NCBI GenBank assembly: GCA_018066225.1
Contig: JAGHRU010000135.1
Location: 1 to 21,571 of the forward strand
Origin: Candidatus Equimonas enterica
Lineage (GTDB): Bacteria; Bacteroidota; Bacteroidia; Bacteroidales; Bacteroidaceae
Length of the DNA stretch: 21,571 nucleotides
Direction of reading: 5' to 3'
In this document: piece after piece, positions 1-6,363 of the stretch
Position numbering within the stretch: position 1 is the stretch's first letter
Layout of the letters: each line of letters opens with the position of its first letter
The notes under the pieces: generated by a model
The model's database searches: none
Told to the model about the DNA's origin: nothing
The model's input: only the letters and a program-made list of their open reading frames with translations
Translations under genes and position numbers: made by a program

Positions 1-389
1 CCCAAGGTGCGTAGTCCGCCGCTGACGGCTGTCGCATATTCCTCTAAGAGAGGCTCTACTGCTCCAGCACCTGTTATGAGCGAGGTCATAATGTTGCGTG
101 TATCGGCGAAGATAGCGCCGCCGCCACTCTTTCTGCGAATGACCTCTATGCCTTCTCGCTTGCAGAAGTCGAGATCAACCTCCTGATGTGCCACCTGATT
201 GCGTCCCATCACGACGGTGGGTTGCAATATCCAGTTGAAGAGATAGGCCTGATTGGGCGTATCGAAGGGGAGGTGTTGCGCTACATATTCTTCTGCCGCG
301 AGGTAGAAGGCACAACTACGTCCTTCCGTGCCTGCGGGAAGGCAGACGTGGCATGCGGGGAAGTAGTGTAACTGTTGGTTTTCAGACAT
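1..389 (-). CDS. Lipoate-protein ligase A-like protein, 3' end outside window
   Basis: An open frame starts with ATG at 389 and runs off the left edge without a stop, giving 129 N-terminal residues. Residues 85-96 read RRKSGGGAIFAD, the lipoate-binding signature of the LplA / biotin-lipoate ligase superfamily (family form RRxSGGGAVYHD). Upstream, FNWILQPTVVMGRNQ (51-65) matches the conserved strand with the GR(N/Y)Q turn, and the segment around 28-40 resembles the usual FNLALEEYLL start. Known members attach lipoic acid (or octanoate) to E2 or GcvH domains in the cytoplasm. The fold is clear, but substrate preference cannot be read from the N-terminal third. It is divergent from the lipoprotein gene at 762 and has its own promoter with an unusually long, repeat-bearing leader. 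Confidence 0.85.
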   Translation of the reverse strand, partial: MSENQQLHYFPACHVCLPAGTEGRSCAFYLAAEEYVAQHLPFDTPNQAYLFNWILQPTVVMGRNQVAHQEVDLDFCKREGIEVIRRKSGGGAIFADTRNIMTSLITGAGAVEPLLEEYATAVSGGLRTL

Positions 390-428
390 TGGCGTGTGTG
401 GATGGCTAAATGTGTGGCCGATTCACTG

Positions 429-451
429 GGTGCGTAGCATAAAAGCGAGGC
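429..451 (-). repeat. 23-base direct repeat, copy 1
   Basis: These bases (plus strand beginning GGTGCGTAGCATAAAAGCGA and ending GGC) recur exactly at 518-540, 89 bases away. The copy lies in the putative 5' leader of the ligase-like gene, about 40 bases before its start codon. On the minus strand it reads GCCTCGCTTTTATGC at its start. Confidence 0.9.
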
Positions 452-485
452 CATTTCGCCGAGCAATTAAGCGTTTGTTATCGTT

Positions 486-517
486 GGAAGGCGTTAGTCT
501 TCCTGCGATAGCATCGC
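486..517 (-). other. Two adjacent small hairpins in the leader
   Basis: GGAAG (486-490) pairs with CTTCC (499-503) around an 8-base loop. GCGAT (505-509) then pairs with ATCGC (513-517) around a 3-base loop. The two stems are one base apart, lie between the two direct-repeat copies and would both be transcribed in the leader of the ligase-like gene. They are short, and no known riboswitch was recognised. Confidence 0.5.
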
Positions 518-540
518 GGTGCGTAGCATAAAAGCGAGGC
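518..540 (-). repeat. 23-base direct repeat, copy 2
   Basis: This is an exact second copy of the repeat at 429-451. Its last base is shared with the TAACTTTG box on the minus strand, so transcription of the ligase-like gene would start inside the copy. An exact 23-base match in so short a region is not expected by chance. It suggests a duplicated leader segment or a dispersed element. Confidence 0.9.
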
Positions 541-570
541 AAAGTTACGAAAAGTTTTTGAAAAACTGCG
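540..570 (-). promoter_or_regulatory. Promoter of the lipoate-ligase-like gene
   Basis: On the minus strand TAACTTTG (547 down to 540) fits the Bacteroidota -7 consensus TAnnTTTG. No clear TTTG -33 box is seen at the expected distance; a T-rich stretch lies there instead. The predicted start would give a leader of about 140 bases, long for a housekeeping gene. Confidence 0.6.
553..567. promoter_or_regulatory. Perfect 15-base palindrome, possible operator
   Basis: AGTTTTTGAAAAACT has 7-base arms around a central G. It begins 5 bases upstream of the -7 box of the leftward gene and covers its -10 to -30 interval, so a protein bound there would occlude that promoter. It lies about 45 bases before the -7 box of the rightward gene. 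No regulator is encoded nearby. A/T-rich palindromes also arise by chance. Confidence 0.4.
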
Positions 571-585
571 GATTTACATTATATT

Positions 586-619
586 TTTTAGGCTGTCAAA
601 AAAAATAGTCTTAAATTTG
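586..619 (+). promoter_or_regulatory. Promoter of the lipoprotein gene
   Basis: TAAATTTG (612-619) fits the Bacteroidota -7 box TAnnTTTG exactly. The -33 region near 586-592 is T-rich without a clean TTTG. Transcription would begin close to 625, which places the whole 22-base repeat block inside the 5' leader of the downstream gene. Confidence 0.5.
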
Positions 620-630
620 CCTCAAAATCA

Positions 631-735
631 TCTGCCCAGGCCGTGAAAACTGTCTGCCCTTGTCGTTGAAACTATCTGGGCAGATTGTTGCGACGGTCTG
701 CCCAGACCGTAAAAGTCTGCACGGCGAGGGCAGAG
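631..735 (+). repeat. Degenerate 22-base tandem repeat, locus 1
   Basis: Five units each begin with TCTG: 631, 653, 675, 697 and 716. The first three are exactly 22 bases, the fourth is 19 and the last is diverged. Most start TCTGCCC; unit 3 has TCTGGGC. A rough consensus is TCTGCCCARNYCGTTNNNAC followed by about two bases. The same phrase with the same period occurs on the minus strand at 12044-12132. The array lies between the promoter and the start of the lipoprotein gene. Confidence 0.85.
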
Positions 736-761
736 CGTTAAGGGTAAAATCAAGAAATGTT

Positions 762-1778
762 ATGATGGGACAAAAGCACATAAAGGCCATATTACGGTGC
801 TTCATATATATAATAAGTATCTGCCTCTGCTGCGCTTGTCAGCGGTCGGGGCAGGACGCTGCTGCGCCGAGCGGGCAGGGCCTGTACTTCTGGCGCACCG
901 CGTTGGACATCTCGGCAGCCGATAGTGCGTATATGACGACCCATCATGTGGCGCGGCTTTACGTCCGTTTCTTTGACGTGGTAGAGCGTAATGGCGCGCC
1001 GATGCCCCAGGGCACGATTCGTATAGATAGCCTTCATAGTACACTGAAACATAGAGAGATAATACCTGTGGTCTATATTGATGTGGAAAGTCTGCGCGAC
1101 TTGGACGATGATGCCGCGGGAGTGCTTGCTGAGCGACTCGTGACGCGCGTGCAGCAGATGTGCCAGACGCATCATATCGCATGGCATGAACTGCAACTCG
1201 ATTGCGACTGGACGGCCAAGACGCAGGACAGGTATTTCGCCTTGCTGCGCGATGTGCGAGCGCGCTTGAAGGCTGATGGCTATCGGCTTTCGGTGACGGT
1301 GCGTCTCCACCAACTCGCGATGCCCGAGCCAGACTGCGACTATGGGGTGTTGATGCTCTACAATACGGGTGACTTCACGCGTGCACCCGAAGGCGCGCAC
1401 CCGCGCAATCCTATCTTTGACATGCGCGATGCCGCGCCCTATCTGCGCCATTTAGCCCACTATGACTTACCGCTGACGCCTGCCTTGGCCGACTTCTCGT
1501 GGCCGTTGCTCTACCGTGGTGATAGTTTCGAAGGCATACTCTATGGCGTTGATTTTCAGCAGAGTAGTGTCTTTCGGCGTGTCGCTGATGACGCATATCG
1601 GGCCATTTCGGTGCAAGAATATGTCTTGTCGGTCGGTACGGGAGAGGTTAGCCTTCGCGTCTTGCCCGGCGACCAGGTCAAGGTGTGGCGCGTGAGCGAG
1701 CAGCAACGTGAGGCTTTGCTGGATGCCATTCGCCGTCTTCGACCGTCTATGCTGCGCGGAAAAATTCTTTTCCGTTAG
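762..1778 (+). CDS. Putative lipoprotein with a glycosidase-like barrel domain, function unknown
   Basis: The frame can be opened back to a TTG at 660, but that part overlaps the tandem repeat. ATG at 762 (or 765) gives a lipoprotein signal: basic residues, a hydrophobic run over about residues 9-23, and a lipobox ending LCCAC with the acylated Cys near residue 26. The mature part of about 310 residues has regular strand-helix alternation: YFWRTALDIS, ARLYVRFFDV, EIIPVVYIDVES, HELQLDCDWT, YRLSVTVRL, YGVLMLYNTG. This looks like a TIM barrel such as in DUF3142 or glycoside-hydrolase-like proteins. The acidic pair in LQLDCDW at a strand end could be active-site-like. No family assignment is certain. 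It probably sits in the outer or inner membrane facing the periplasm, just upstream of a sugar transporter. Confidence 0.75.
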   Translation: MMGQKHIKAILRCFIYIISICLCCACQRSGQDAAAPSGQGLYFWRTALDISAADSAYMTTHHVARLYVRFFDVVERNGAPMPQGTIRIDSLHSTLKHREIIPVVYIDVESLRDLDDDAAGVLAERLVTRVQQMCQTHHIAWHELQLDCDWTAKTQDRYFALLRDVRARLKADGYRLSVTVRLHQLAMPEPDCDYGVLMLYNTGDFTRAPEGAHPRNPIFDMRDAAPYLRHLAHYDLPLTPALADFSWPLLYRGDSFEGILYGVDFQQSSVFRRVADDAYRAISVQEYVLSVGTGEVSLRVLPGDQVKVWRVSEQQREALLDAIRRLRPSMLRGKILFR

Positions 1779-1809
1779 CGAGGGAGGATGAATTTTCGGG
1801 GTGCAGAAC

Positions 1810-1840
1810 TTGCCAGTGTCAAAAAAAAGTTGTTACTTTG
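1810..1840 (+). promoter_or_regulatory. Probable promoter of the FucP-like transporter gene
   Basis: TTACTTTG (1833-1840) differs from the Bacteroidota -7 consensus TAnnTTTG at one base. A TTG-containing candidate -33 element lies at 1810-1815. No strong hairpin terminator is visible between 1779 and here, so read-through from the lipoprotein gene is also possible. Confidence 0.45.
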
Positions 1841-1888
1841 TAGCCGCTTTTATGAAATGGTGTCCGACGATGCCGCAAATTTTCCGCT

Positions 1889-3184
1889 ATGATAGTTGAA
1901 AAGAAATACCTTATACCGTTTATCCTCATCACTTCGCTCTTTGCCCTATGGGGCTTTGCTAATGACATTACCCACCCGATGGTGGCCACGTTTCAGACCT
2001 TGATGGAACTCTCGGCTGCCAAGGCGTCGCTCATACAATTTGCTTTCTATGGCGGCTATGCCACGATGGCCGTGCCCGCTGCTCTCTTCATCCGTCGTTA
2101 CAGTTACAAGCGAGGCATTTTGCTCGGGCTCGCGCTCTACGCTGTCGGTGCTTTTCTCTTCATTCCCGCAGCGGCTTATCAGCAGTTCACATTCTTCTGT
2201 CTCTCGCTGTATATTCTCACGTTTGGCCTGGCTTTCTTGGAGACGACGGCCAACCCGCTCATCCTCTCGATGGGCAGCAAAGAGACTTCGACACGCCGCC
2301 TCAACCTCGCGCAAGCCTTCAACCCGCTGGGCTCGTTGATGGGCATGTCGGTGGCCTCGCTCATCGTATTGCCGCAACTGCTCAGTGATAAGTGTCGCGA
2401 TGCTTCGGGGCATAACTTTTTTGACACGCTTTCGGCAGCCACCAAAGCCGAATATCGCCTTCACGACCTCGCTATCATCCGCGATCCCTATGTGGCCATC
2501 GGCTTGTTGGTCGTCGTGGTCTTCATCATCGTTGCGCTGACCAAGATGCCCGAGACGCAGCAGCAGACGAAGTACGCTCCTTTCGGCGTGACGCTGCGCC
2601 GACTGTGGCGCAATGTGTCTTACCGCGAGGGCGTGGTGACGCAACTCTTCTATGTTGCTGCGCAAATCATGACATGGACCTACATCATCCACTATGCCGA
2701 CCGACTGGGCATCAACAAAGCCACGGCACAAAACTACAACATCATAGCGATGACGCTCTTCCTTTGCAGCCGCTTTCTCTGTACCTATCTTATGCACTTC
2801 ATCAGTGGGCGTCACTTGCTGACGCTTTTCGGCCTTGGAGCAGCCTGCTGCACGCTCGGAGCGATTTGCATCGATGGCATGGGAGGCCTCTACTGCCTTG
2901 TGGCAACCAGCGCGTTCATGTCGTTGATGTTCCCTACTATCTATGGCATTGCTCTGGAAGATGTGCATCTCGAGGATGCGCCTCTTGGCGCAAGCTTCTT
3001 GGTGATGGCTATTGTCGGAGGGGCTGTGATGCCGATACTGCAAGGCTTGGTCATCGACCAAAGAGAGGTCTTGGGTATGCCTGCCGTCAATGTCAGCTTC
3101 GCCTTGCCGCTGTGTTGCTTTCTGATTATCACTTGCTACGGTTTACGTTCTGTGCGACGCATGAAGCGTAGCAAAAGCGCATAG
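1889..3184 (+). CDS. fucP: FucP-family sugar/H+ symporter (MFS)
   Basis: The 431-residue protein aligns along its length with the fucose/glucose/galactose:H+ symporter branch of the major facilitator superfamily. Visible family features are FALWGFANDI (18-27), the SYKRGILLGLALYAVGA loop and helix, LETTANP (117-123) and RLNLAQAFNPLGS. The acidic residues D26 and E118 correspond to D46 and E135 of E. coli FucP, which bind sugar and couple protons, so transport activity is likely retained. About twelve hydrophobic segments with a central hydrophilic loop (about 220-235) fit the fold. It should import a monosaccharide across the inner membrane. Fucose is only one possibility, because Bacteroidota FucP paralogues also carry glucose, galactose or N-acetylglucosamine. 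The small gene at 3223 follows after 38 bases. Confidence 0.88.
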   Translation: MIVEKKYLIPFILITSLFALWGFANDITHPMVATFQTLMELSAAKASLIQFAFYGGYATMAVPAALFIRRYSYKRGILLGLALYAVGAFLFIPAAAYQQFTFFCLSLYILTFGLAFLETTANPLILSMGSKETSTRRLNLAQAFNPLGSLMGMSVASLIVLPQLLSDKCRDASGHNFFDTLSAATKAEYRLHDLAIIRDPYVAIGLLVVVVFIIVALTKMPETQQQTKYAPFGVTLRRLWRNVSYREGVVTQLFYVAAQIMTWTYIIHYADRLGINKATAQNYNIIAMTLFLCSRFLCTYLMHFISGRHLLTLFGLGAACCTLGAICIDGMGGLYCLVATSAFMSLMFPTIYGIALEDVHLEDAPLGASFLVMAIVGGAVMPILQGLVIDQREVLGMPAVNVSFALPLCCFLIITCYGLRSVRRMKRSKSA

Positions 3185-3222
3185 TGCATTGTTGTTTCTT
3201 TCATCTCTTGTTGCTGTAAACT

Positions 3223-3744
3223 ATGAGCCTGTTTTCTGACGATTTACACCGTTATCTTTTCGCTTGTCACGAGGTGGATGAGCGACGGATAGATGCCCCC
3301 GACATTTTTGCGAAGTGGCCCGATATTTGTGCTGCCTACATACCCGATGGACTGCGTGAGTTTGTGCATTATCCTACGGTATCGCTGGGCTGGATGATGT
3401 ACGTCGGTATGGCCGTGGCGCAGTGCTGGGATGAGGATTGGACGACGTATGACGCTGTCGATAACCTCTATGTATTGTTTCGCGACAAACGCGGCTACGA
3501 CGCTATGGACGAGTATATCCGCAGTGAGGTGCTTCACCTCTCGGGAGATGCTTATGCCGAGATGGAGCGCATCGTTGGCGAATGTGCTGCGCGCAGCGAG
3601 AGCCAGTTGCGCCGCACTGCCGAGCCTGGCACACCTGAAGCCTTCCATGCTTACCGCGATGCACTCTTCGCGCTGTATGAAGCCGGTGCAGCCTTGTGGC
3701 TTCACCGCTTGGGCTACAAAATGTGCAAGGTAGATATGTCGTAG
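3223..3744 (+). CDS. Conserved hypothetical protein, alpha-helical
   Basis: This 173-residue product has no signal peptide or membrane segment and looks soluble, acidic and largely helical. Aromatic-rich phrases such as YPTVSLGWMMYVGMAVA (50-66) followed by QCWDEDW are its most distinctive part, and DKRGYDAMDEYIRSEVL is a likely amphipathic helix. I do not recognise a characterised domain. It starts 38 bases after the transporter gene and is probably cotranscribed with it, ending at the long hairpin at 3759-3812. A link to sugar uptake is only contextual. Codon use resembles that of its neighbours and the frame is intact, so it is a real gene. Confidence 0.75.
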   Translation: MSLFSDDLHRYLFACHEVDERRIDAPDIFAKWPDICAAYIPDGLREFVHYPTVSLGWMMYVGMAVAQCWDEDWTTYDAVDNLYVLFRDKRGYDAMDEYIRSEVLHLSGDAYAEMERIVGECAARSESQLRRTAEPGTPEAFHAYRDALFALYEAGAALWLHRLGYKMCKVDMS

Positions 3745-3758
3745 TCTTTGCGTCGTAG

Positions 3759-3812
3759 AATACGAAAAGACCTCCTCGCAATCGTATGATTGTAAGGAGG
3801 CCTTTTCGTATT
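3759..3812. terminator. Long hairpin, probable bidirectional terminator
   Basis: The left arm (3759-3776, AATACGAAAAGACCTCCT) pairs with the right arm (3795-3812) over 18 positions with a single A/C mismatch. A second 5-base stem CAATC/GATTG (3779-3783 with 3788-3792) closes a GTAT loop. Each outer end carries an A-run on the left and a T-run (CCTTTTCG) on the right arm, inside the stem rather than after it. It sits between the convergent genes ending at 3744 and 3834, where a shared terminator is expected. Confidence 0.85.
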
Positions 3813-3833
3813 GCGGAAGTTCGCGCTGTGCGT

Positions 3834-4856
3834 TTACTTCTTATTGAGTGCGAGATCTACATTGACGGCGCACGCCACAGAGCAACCTACCATAGGGTTG
3901 TTGCCGATGCCGAGGAAGCCCATCATCTCTACGTGAGCAGGCACGGAGGACGAGCCTGCGAATTGTGCGTCAGAGTGCATACGGCCGAGCGTATCTGTCA
4001 TACCGTAAGAAGCTGGACCGGCTGCCATATTGTCGGGATGCAGGGTGCGACCCGTACCGCCACCAGAGGCTACGCTGAAATAGGGCTTACCAGCGCGGAT
4101 GCGTTCCTTCTTGTAGGTACCAGCCACAGGGTGCTGGAAACGGGTAGGATTGGTGGAGTTGCCCGTGATGCTGACATCTACATCTTCCTTCCTCAGGATA
4201 GCAACGCCTTCGCGTACGTCGTCTGCGCCGTAGCAATTCACCGCAGCGCGAGGACCATCAGAGTAGGCGGTGCGCTTCACTTCTTTAAGCTCGCCCGTGA
4301 AGTAGTCAAACTGTGTCTGCACATAGGTGAAGCCGTTGATGCGGCTAATAATCATTGCTGCATCTTTGCCCAGACCGTTGAGAATGCATCGCAGCGGCTT
4401 GTCAGCAGGGCGTGATTTGTTGGCCATTTGTGCTATCTTGATAGCGCCTTCTGCAGCTGCAAAACTCTCGTGACCTGCGAGGAATGCAAAGCACTTGGTT
4501 TCTGCGCTGAGCAGACGAGCGGCGAGTTCACCGTGACCGATGCCGACCTTGCGATCGTCAGCCACAGAGCCGGGGATGCAGAAACTCTGCAAACCTTCAC
4601 CGATATATTCAGCGGCTTCTACGGCGTTCTTTGCCTGCTCCTTGAGAGCAATGGCAGAGCCTACGACGTACGCCCACTTAGCATTTTCGAAACAGATCAT
4701 CTGCGTTTCTTCGCAAGTCTTATAAGGATCGAGGCCTGCTGCGAAGCAGATGTCTTGCGCTTCTTCGATACTTTGGATGCCGTGCTTGCTGAGACAAGCA
4801 AGAATCTGCTTCATGCGGCGATCCTGTGATTCAAACTTTACTTCTCTTTTTTCCAT
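3834..4856 (-). CDS. GGGtGRT protein
   Basis: The 340-residue product carries the family-naming motif SGGGTGRTLHP (264-274), followed by Gly/Met-rich conserved stretches (MTDTLGRMHSDAQF; HVEMMGFLGIGNN). It has nine cysteines, notably C37, C48 and C55 in the N-terminal helical part and C325/C329 near the C-terminus, which could bind a metal or cluster. There is no signal peptide or membrane helix, so it should be cytoplasmic. The biochemical role of the family is not known to me. It is the second gene of a two-gene unit, 15 bases behind an IscU/NifU-like scaffold, a pairing I recall from other anaerobes. A role tied to iron-sulfur cluster handling is inferred from that partnership only. Confidence 0.88.
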   Translation of the reverse strand: MEKREVKFESQDRRMKQILACLSKHGIQSIEEAQDICFAAGLDPYKTCEETQMICFENAKWAYVVGSAIALKEQAKNAVEAAEYIGEGLQSFCIPGSVADDRKVGIGHGELAARLLSAETKCFAFLAGHESFAAAEGAIKIAQMANKSRPADKPLRCILNGLGKDAAMIISRINGFTYVQTQFDYFTGELKEVKRTAYSDGPRAAVNCYGADDVREGVAILRKEDVDVSITGNSTNPTRFQHPVAGTYKKERIRAGKPYFSVASGGGTGRTLHPDNMAAGPASYGMTDTLGRMHSDAQFAGSSSVPAHVEMMGFLGIGNNPMVGCSVACAVNVDLALNKK

Positions 4857-4871
4857 AATGTGTAGTCGGTC

Positions 4872-5573
4872 TTAGTCTTTACGGGGGTCAATACTCTTTA
4901 CAGCACCGTCTTCCTGCTTGGTGCGACCATAGGTACCAGTTACGCTCTTGAGGGCTTCGTCTGCGGGTACGCCTTTCTTCACAGCGTCCATAAACTTGCC
5001 CATGTGTACGAACTCATAGCCACATACTTGGTCATCCTTGTCGAGATACATCTTGGTGATGTAACCCTCGGTCAGTTGGAGATAGCGCGTGCCTTTGAGC
5101 TTCGTGCCATAGAGTGTGCCCGTCTGGCTGATAAGTCCCTTGCCGAGGTCTTCCATACCTGCGCCGATGACGAGACCACCTTCGGAGAAAGCACTCTGCG
5201 TGCGACCATAGACGATTTGCAGGAAGAGCTCACGCATTGCGGTGTTGATGGCATCGCAGACCAAGTCGGTGTTGAGGGCTTCGAGAATGGTCTTACCGGG
5301 CAGGATTTCGCTGGCCATAGCAGCACTGTGCGTCATGCCAGAGCAACCGATGGTTTCTACGAGACATTCTTCGATGACACCGTTCTTGACGTTCAACGTC
5401 AATTTGCAAGCGCCTTGCTGTGGCGCGCACCAACCCACACCGTGGGTCAGACCGCTGATGTCACTAATTTCCTTTGCTTGTACCCACTTACCTTCCTCGG
5501 GGATAGGTGCGGGGCCATGGTTGGGGCCTTTGGCTACCGAACACATGTTTTGTACTTCGTGTGAATACTGCAT
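4872..5573 (-). CDS. IscU/NifU-like iron-sulfur cluster scaffold protein
   Basis: The 233-residue product resembles the N-terminal (IscU-type) scaffold fold. ETIGCSGMTHSAAMASEIL (73-91) corresponds to the IscU segment GCGSAIASSS, followed by PGKTILEAL (92-100), like the family's GKS/T-x-(D/E)EA helix. C49 (GVGWCAP), C56, C77 and C106 are candidate cluster ligands. The protein is about 100 residues longer than IscU, with a C-terminal extension ending in charged residues, and it lacks a clear HCS third-ligand motif. It therefore belongs to the divergent branch found with GGGtGRT proteins. Start ATG at 5573 follows a 5' leader of about 60 bases from the promoter at 5640. It probably donates or stores a cluster for, or works in a complex with, its neighbour; this is inference. 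Confidence 0.8.
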   Translation of the reverse strand: MQYSHEVQNMCSVAKGPNHGPAPIPEEGKWVQAKEISDISGLTHGVGWCAPQQGACKLTLNVKNGVIEECLVETIGCSGMTHSAAMASEILPGKTILEALNTDLVCDAINTAMRELFLQIVYGRTQSAFSEGGLVIGAGMEDLGKGLISQTGTLYGTKLKGTRYLQLTEGYITKMYLDKDDQVCGYEFVHMGKFMDAVKKGVPADEALKSVTGTYGRTKQEDGAVKSIDPRKD

Positions 5574-5639
5574 TGTTATTGGGTTATTGGTTATGTTTTA
5601 AAGAGTGATAATATTTACGGTTTCCCGACATTGCGAATA

Positions 5640-5647
5640 CAAAGTTA
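5640..5647 (-). promoter_or_regulatory. -7 box of the scaffold/GGGtGRT operon
   Basis: TAACTTTG on the minus strand (5647 to 5640) matches TAnnTTTG exactly and lies 67 bases before the start codon. No good -33 TTTG is seen at the expected distance. The preceding gene on this strand ends at 5751, so this box separates two transcription units. Confidence 0.6.
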
Positions 5648-5750
5648 TCAATCTATTTTCATTGTATGGCCTTTTGGACGCGATAAATTGCGGATTTGAG
5701 TCATATTGCTTGCCTTTTGGCTAACTCCGCATTGCAAAACTCGCTGTTTC

Positions 5751-6362
5751 TCAGAACTTTTTGCCGCTAAGTATGCTCGCCATCGTGAGCGCGATAATTT
5801 TGCAGTCGAGCCAAAGTGTGCGGGTCGTGAGGTACTGCAAGTCCAGTCGTAAGCGTTCGAGCATCTTGTCCATCGTGTCGGTGTAGCCGTTGTAGAGTGT
5901 AGCCGGAGAGAATATGCCGGGACGCATACAGTAGAGTGCGGCGTAATCGTCGTTGATGGCCATAATCTGACGCACGAAATAGGGACGCTCTGGTCTGTAA
6001 CCAACGATGGACATATCGCCTATGAGAATGTTGTACAGTTGCGGAAGTTCGTCAATATGGTGGTCGCGTAGCCAGCATCCTATTCTCGTTAAGCGCGAGT
6101 CGTCTTCTTGGGAAAGTTGCGGCGTATCCCCCTCACTATCGGCTTTCATAGTGCGGAACTTGTACATCATAAAGGGTTTGCCACCCTTTCCTACGCGTTC
6201 TTGTTTGTAGATAACGGCGTCTCCATCTTCACGCTTTATAAGCAGCGCTATGACGCAAGCGGGTAAGAAACAGAGCAGAATGCCTATGAGGGAGGCTATG
6301 AGGTCGAAGCCACGCTTAATGCATAGCTCTGCCATATTCATGTTGTCGGTATAGTGGTGCAT
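5751..6362 (-). CDS. Polyprenyl-phosphate sugar-1-phosphate transferase (bacterial sugar transferase family)
   Basis: The 203 residues have all hallmarks of the monotopic phosphoglycosyl transferases (PF02397). These are an N-terminal KRGFDLIAS followed by a hydrophobic re-entrant helix (21-43), QERVGKGGKPFMMYKFRTM (54-72), the catalytic Asp-Glu pair in DELPQLYN (D104/E105), GDMSIVGYRPERP (115-127) and the RPGI turn. Family members load the first sugar-phosphate onto undecaprenyl phosphate at the cytoplasmic membrane, starting capsule, exopolysaccharide or glycoprotein glycan synthesis. The length matches the short form without the four-helix N-terminal domain of WcaJ-type proteins. It is the last gene of the six-gene operon, one base after the lipoprotein stop. 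The sugar donor cannot be told from sequence. Confidence 0.92.
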   Translation of the reverse strand: MHHYTDNMNMAELCIKRGFDLIASLIGILLCFLPACVIALLIKREDGDAVIYKQERVGKGGKPFMMYKFRTMKADSEGDTPQLSQEDDSRLTRIGCWLRDHHIDELPQLYNILIGDMSIVGYRPERPYFVRQIMAINDDYAALYCMRPGIFSPATLYNGYTDTMDKMLERLRLDLQYLTTRTLWLDCKIIALTMASILSGKKF

Positions 6363-6363
6363 A

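Larger units (their letters stand above)
390..761. other. Structured divergent intergenic region
   Basis: This 372-base stretch separates the leftward ligase-like gene from the rightward lipoprotein gene and has no convincing coding frame. From left to right it holds a 23-base direct repeat pair, two small hairpins, a TAACTTTG promoter box for the leftward gene, a perfect 15-base palindrome, a TAAATTTG promoter box for the rightward gene, and about five units of a degenerate 22-base tandem repeat. Each is listed separately. Because 22 is not a multiple of three, the repeat shifts frame in every unit, which argues against the in-frame TTG extension of the lipoprotein gene back to 660. Confidence 0.8.

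Noticed and set aside
281..466. Small minus-strand frame overlapping the ligase-like gene leader and start
   Set aside because: It begins with TTG, overlaps the well-supported ligase frame, and contains no motif. A leader peptide cannot be excluded but is not supported.
631..735. CRISPR array
   Set aside because: Units abut with no spacers, the repeat is degenerate and no cas gene is present.
660..761. In-frame TTG extension of the lipoprotein gene (34 extra residues)
   Set aside because: It is read through the 22-base tandem repeat and would bury the lipoprotein signal inside the protein. The ATG at 762 puts the signal at the N-terminus.
4364..4380. A further 22-base repeat unit (TTTGCCCAGACCGTTG)
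   Set aside because: It lies inside the GGGtGRT coding sequence, encodes conserved residues and stands alone, so resemblance is probably chance.
3834..4415. Long plus-strand frames opposite the GGGtGRT and scaffold genes (also 4428-4829 and 5004-5564)
   Set aside because: They are mirror frames of strongly supported genes and carry no family motif.
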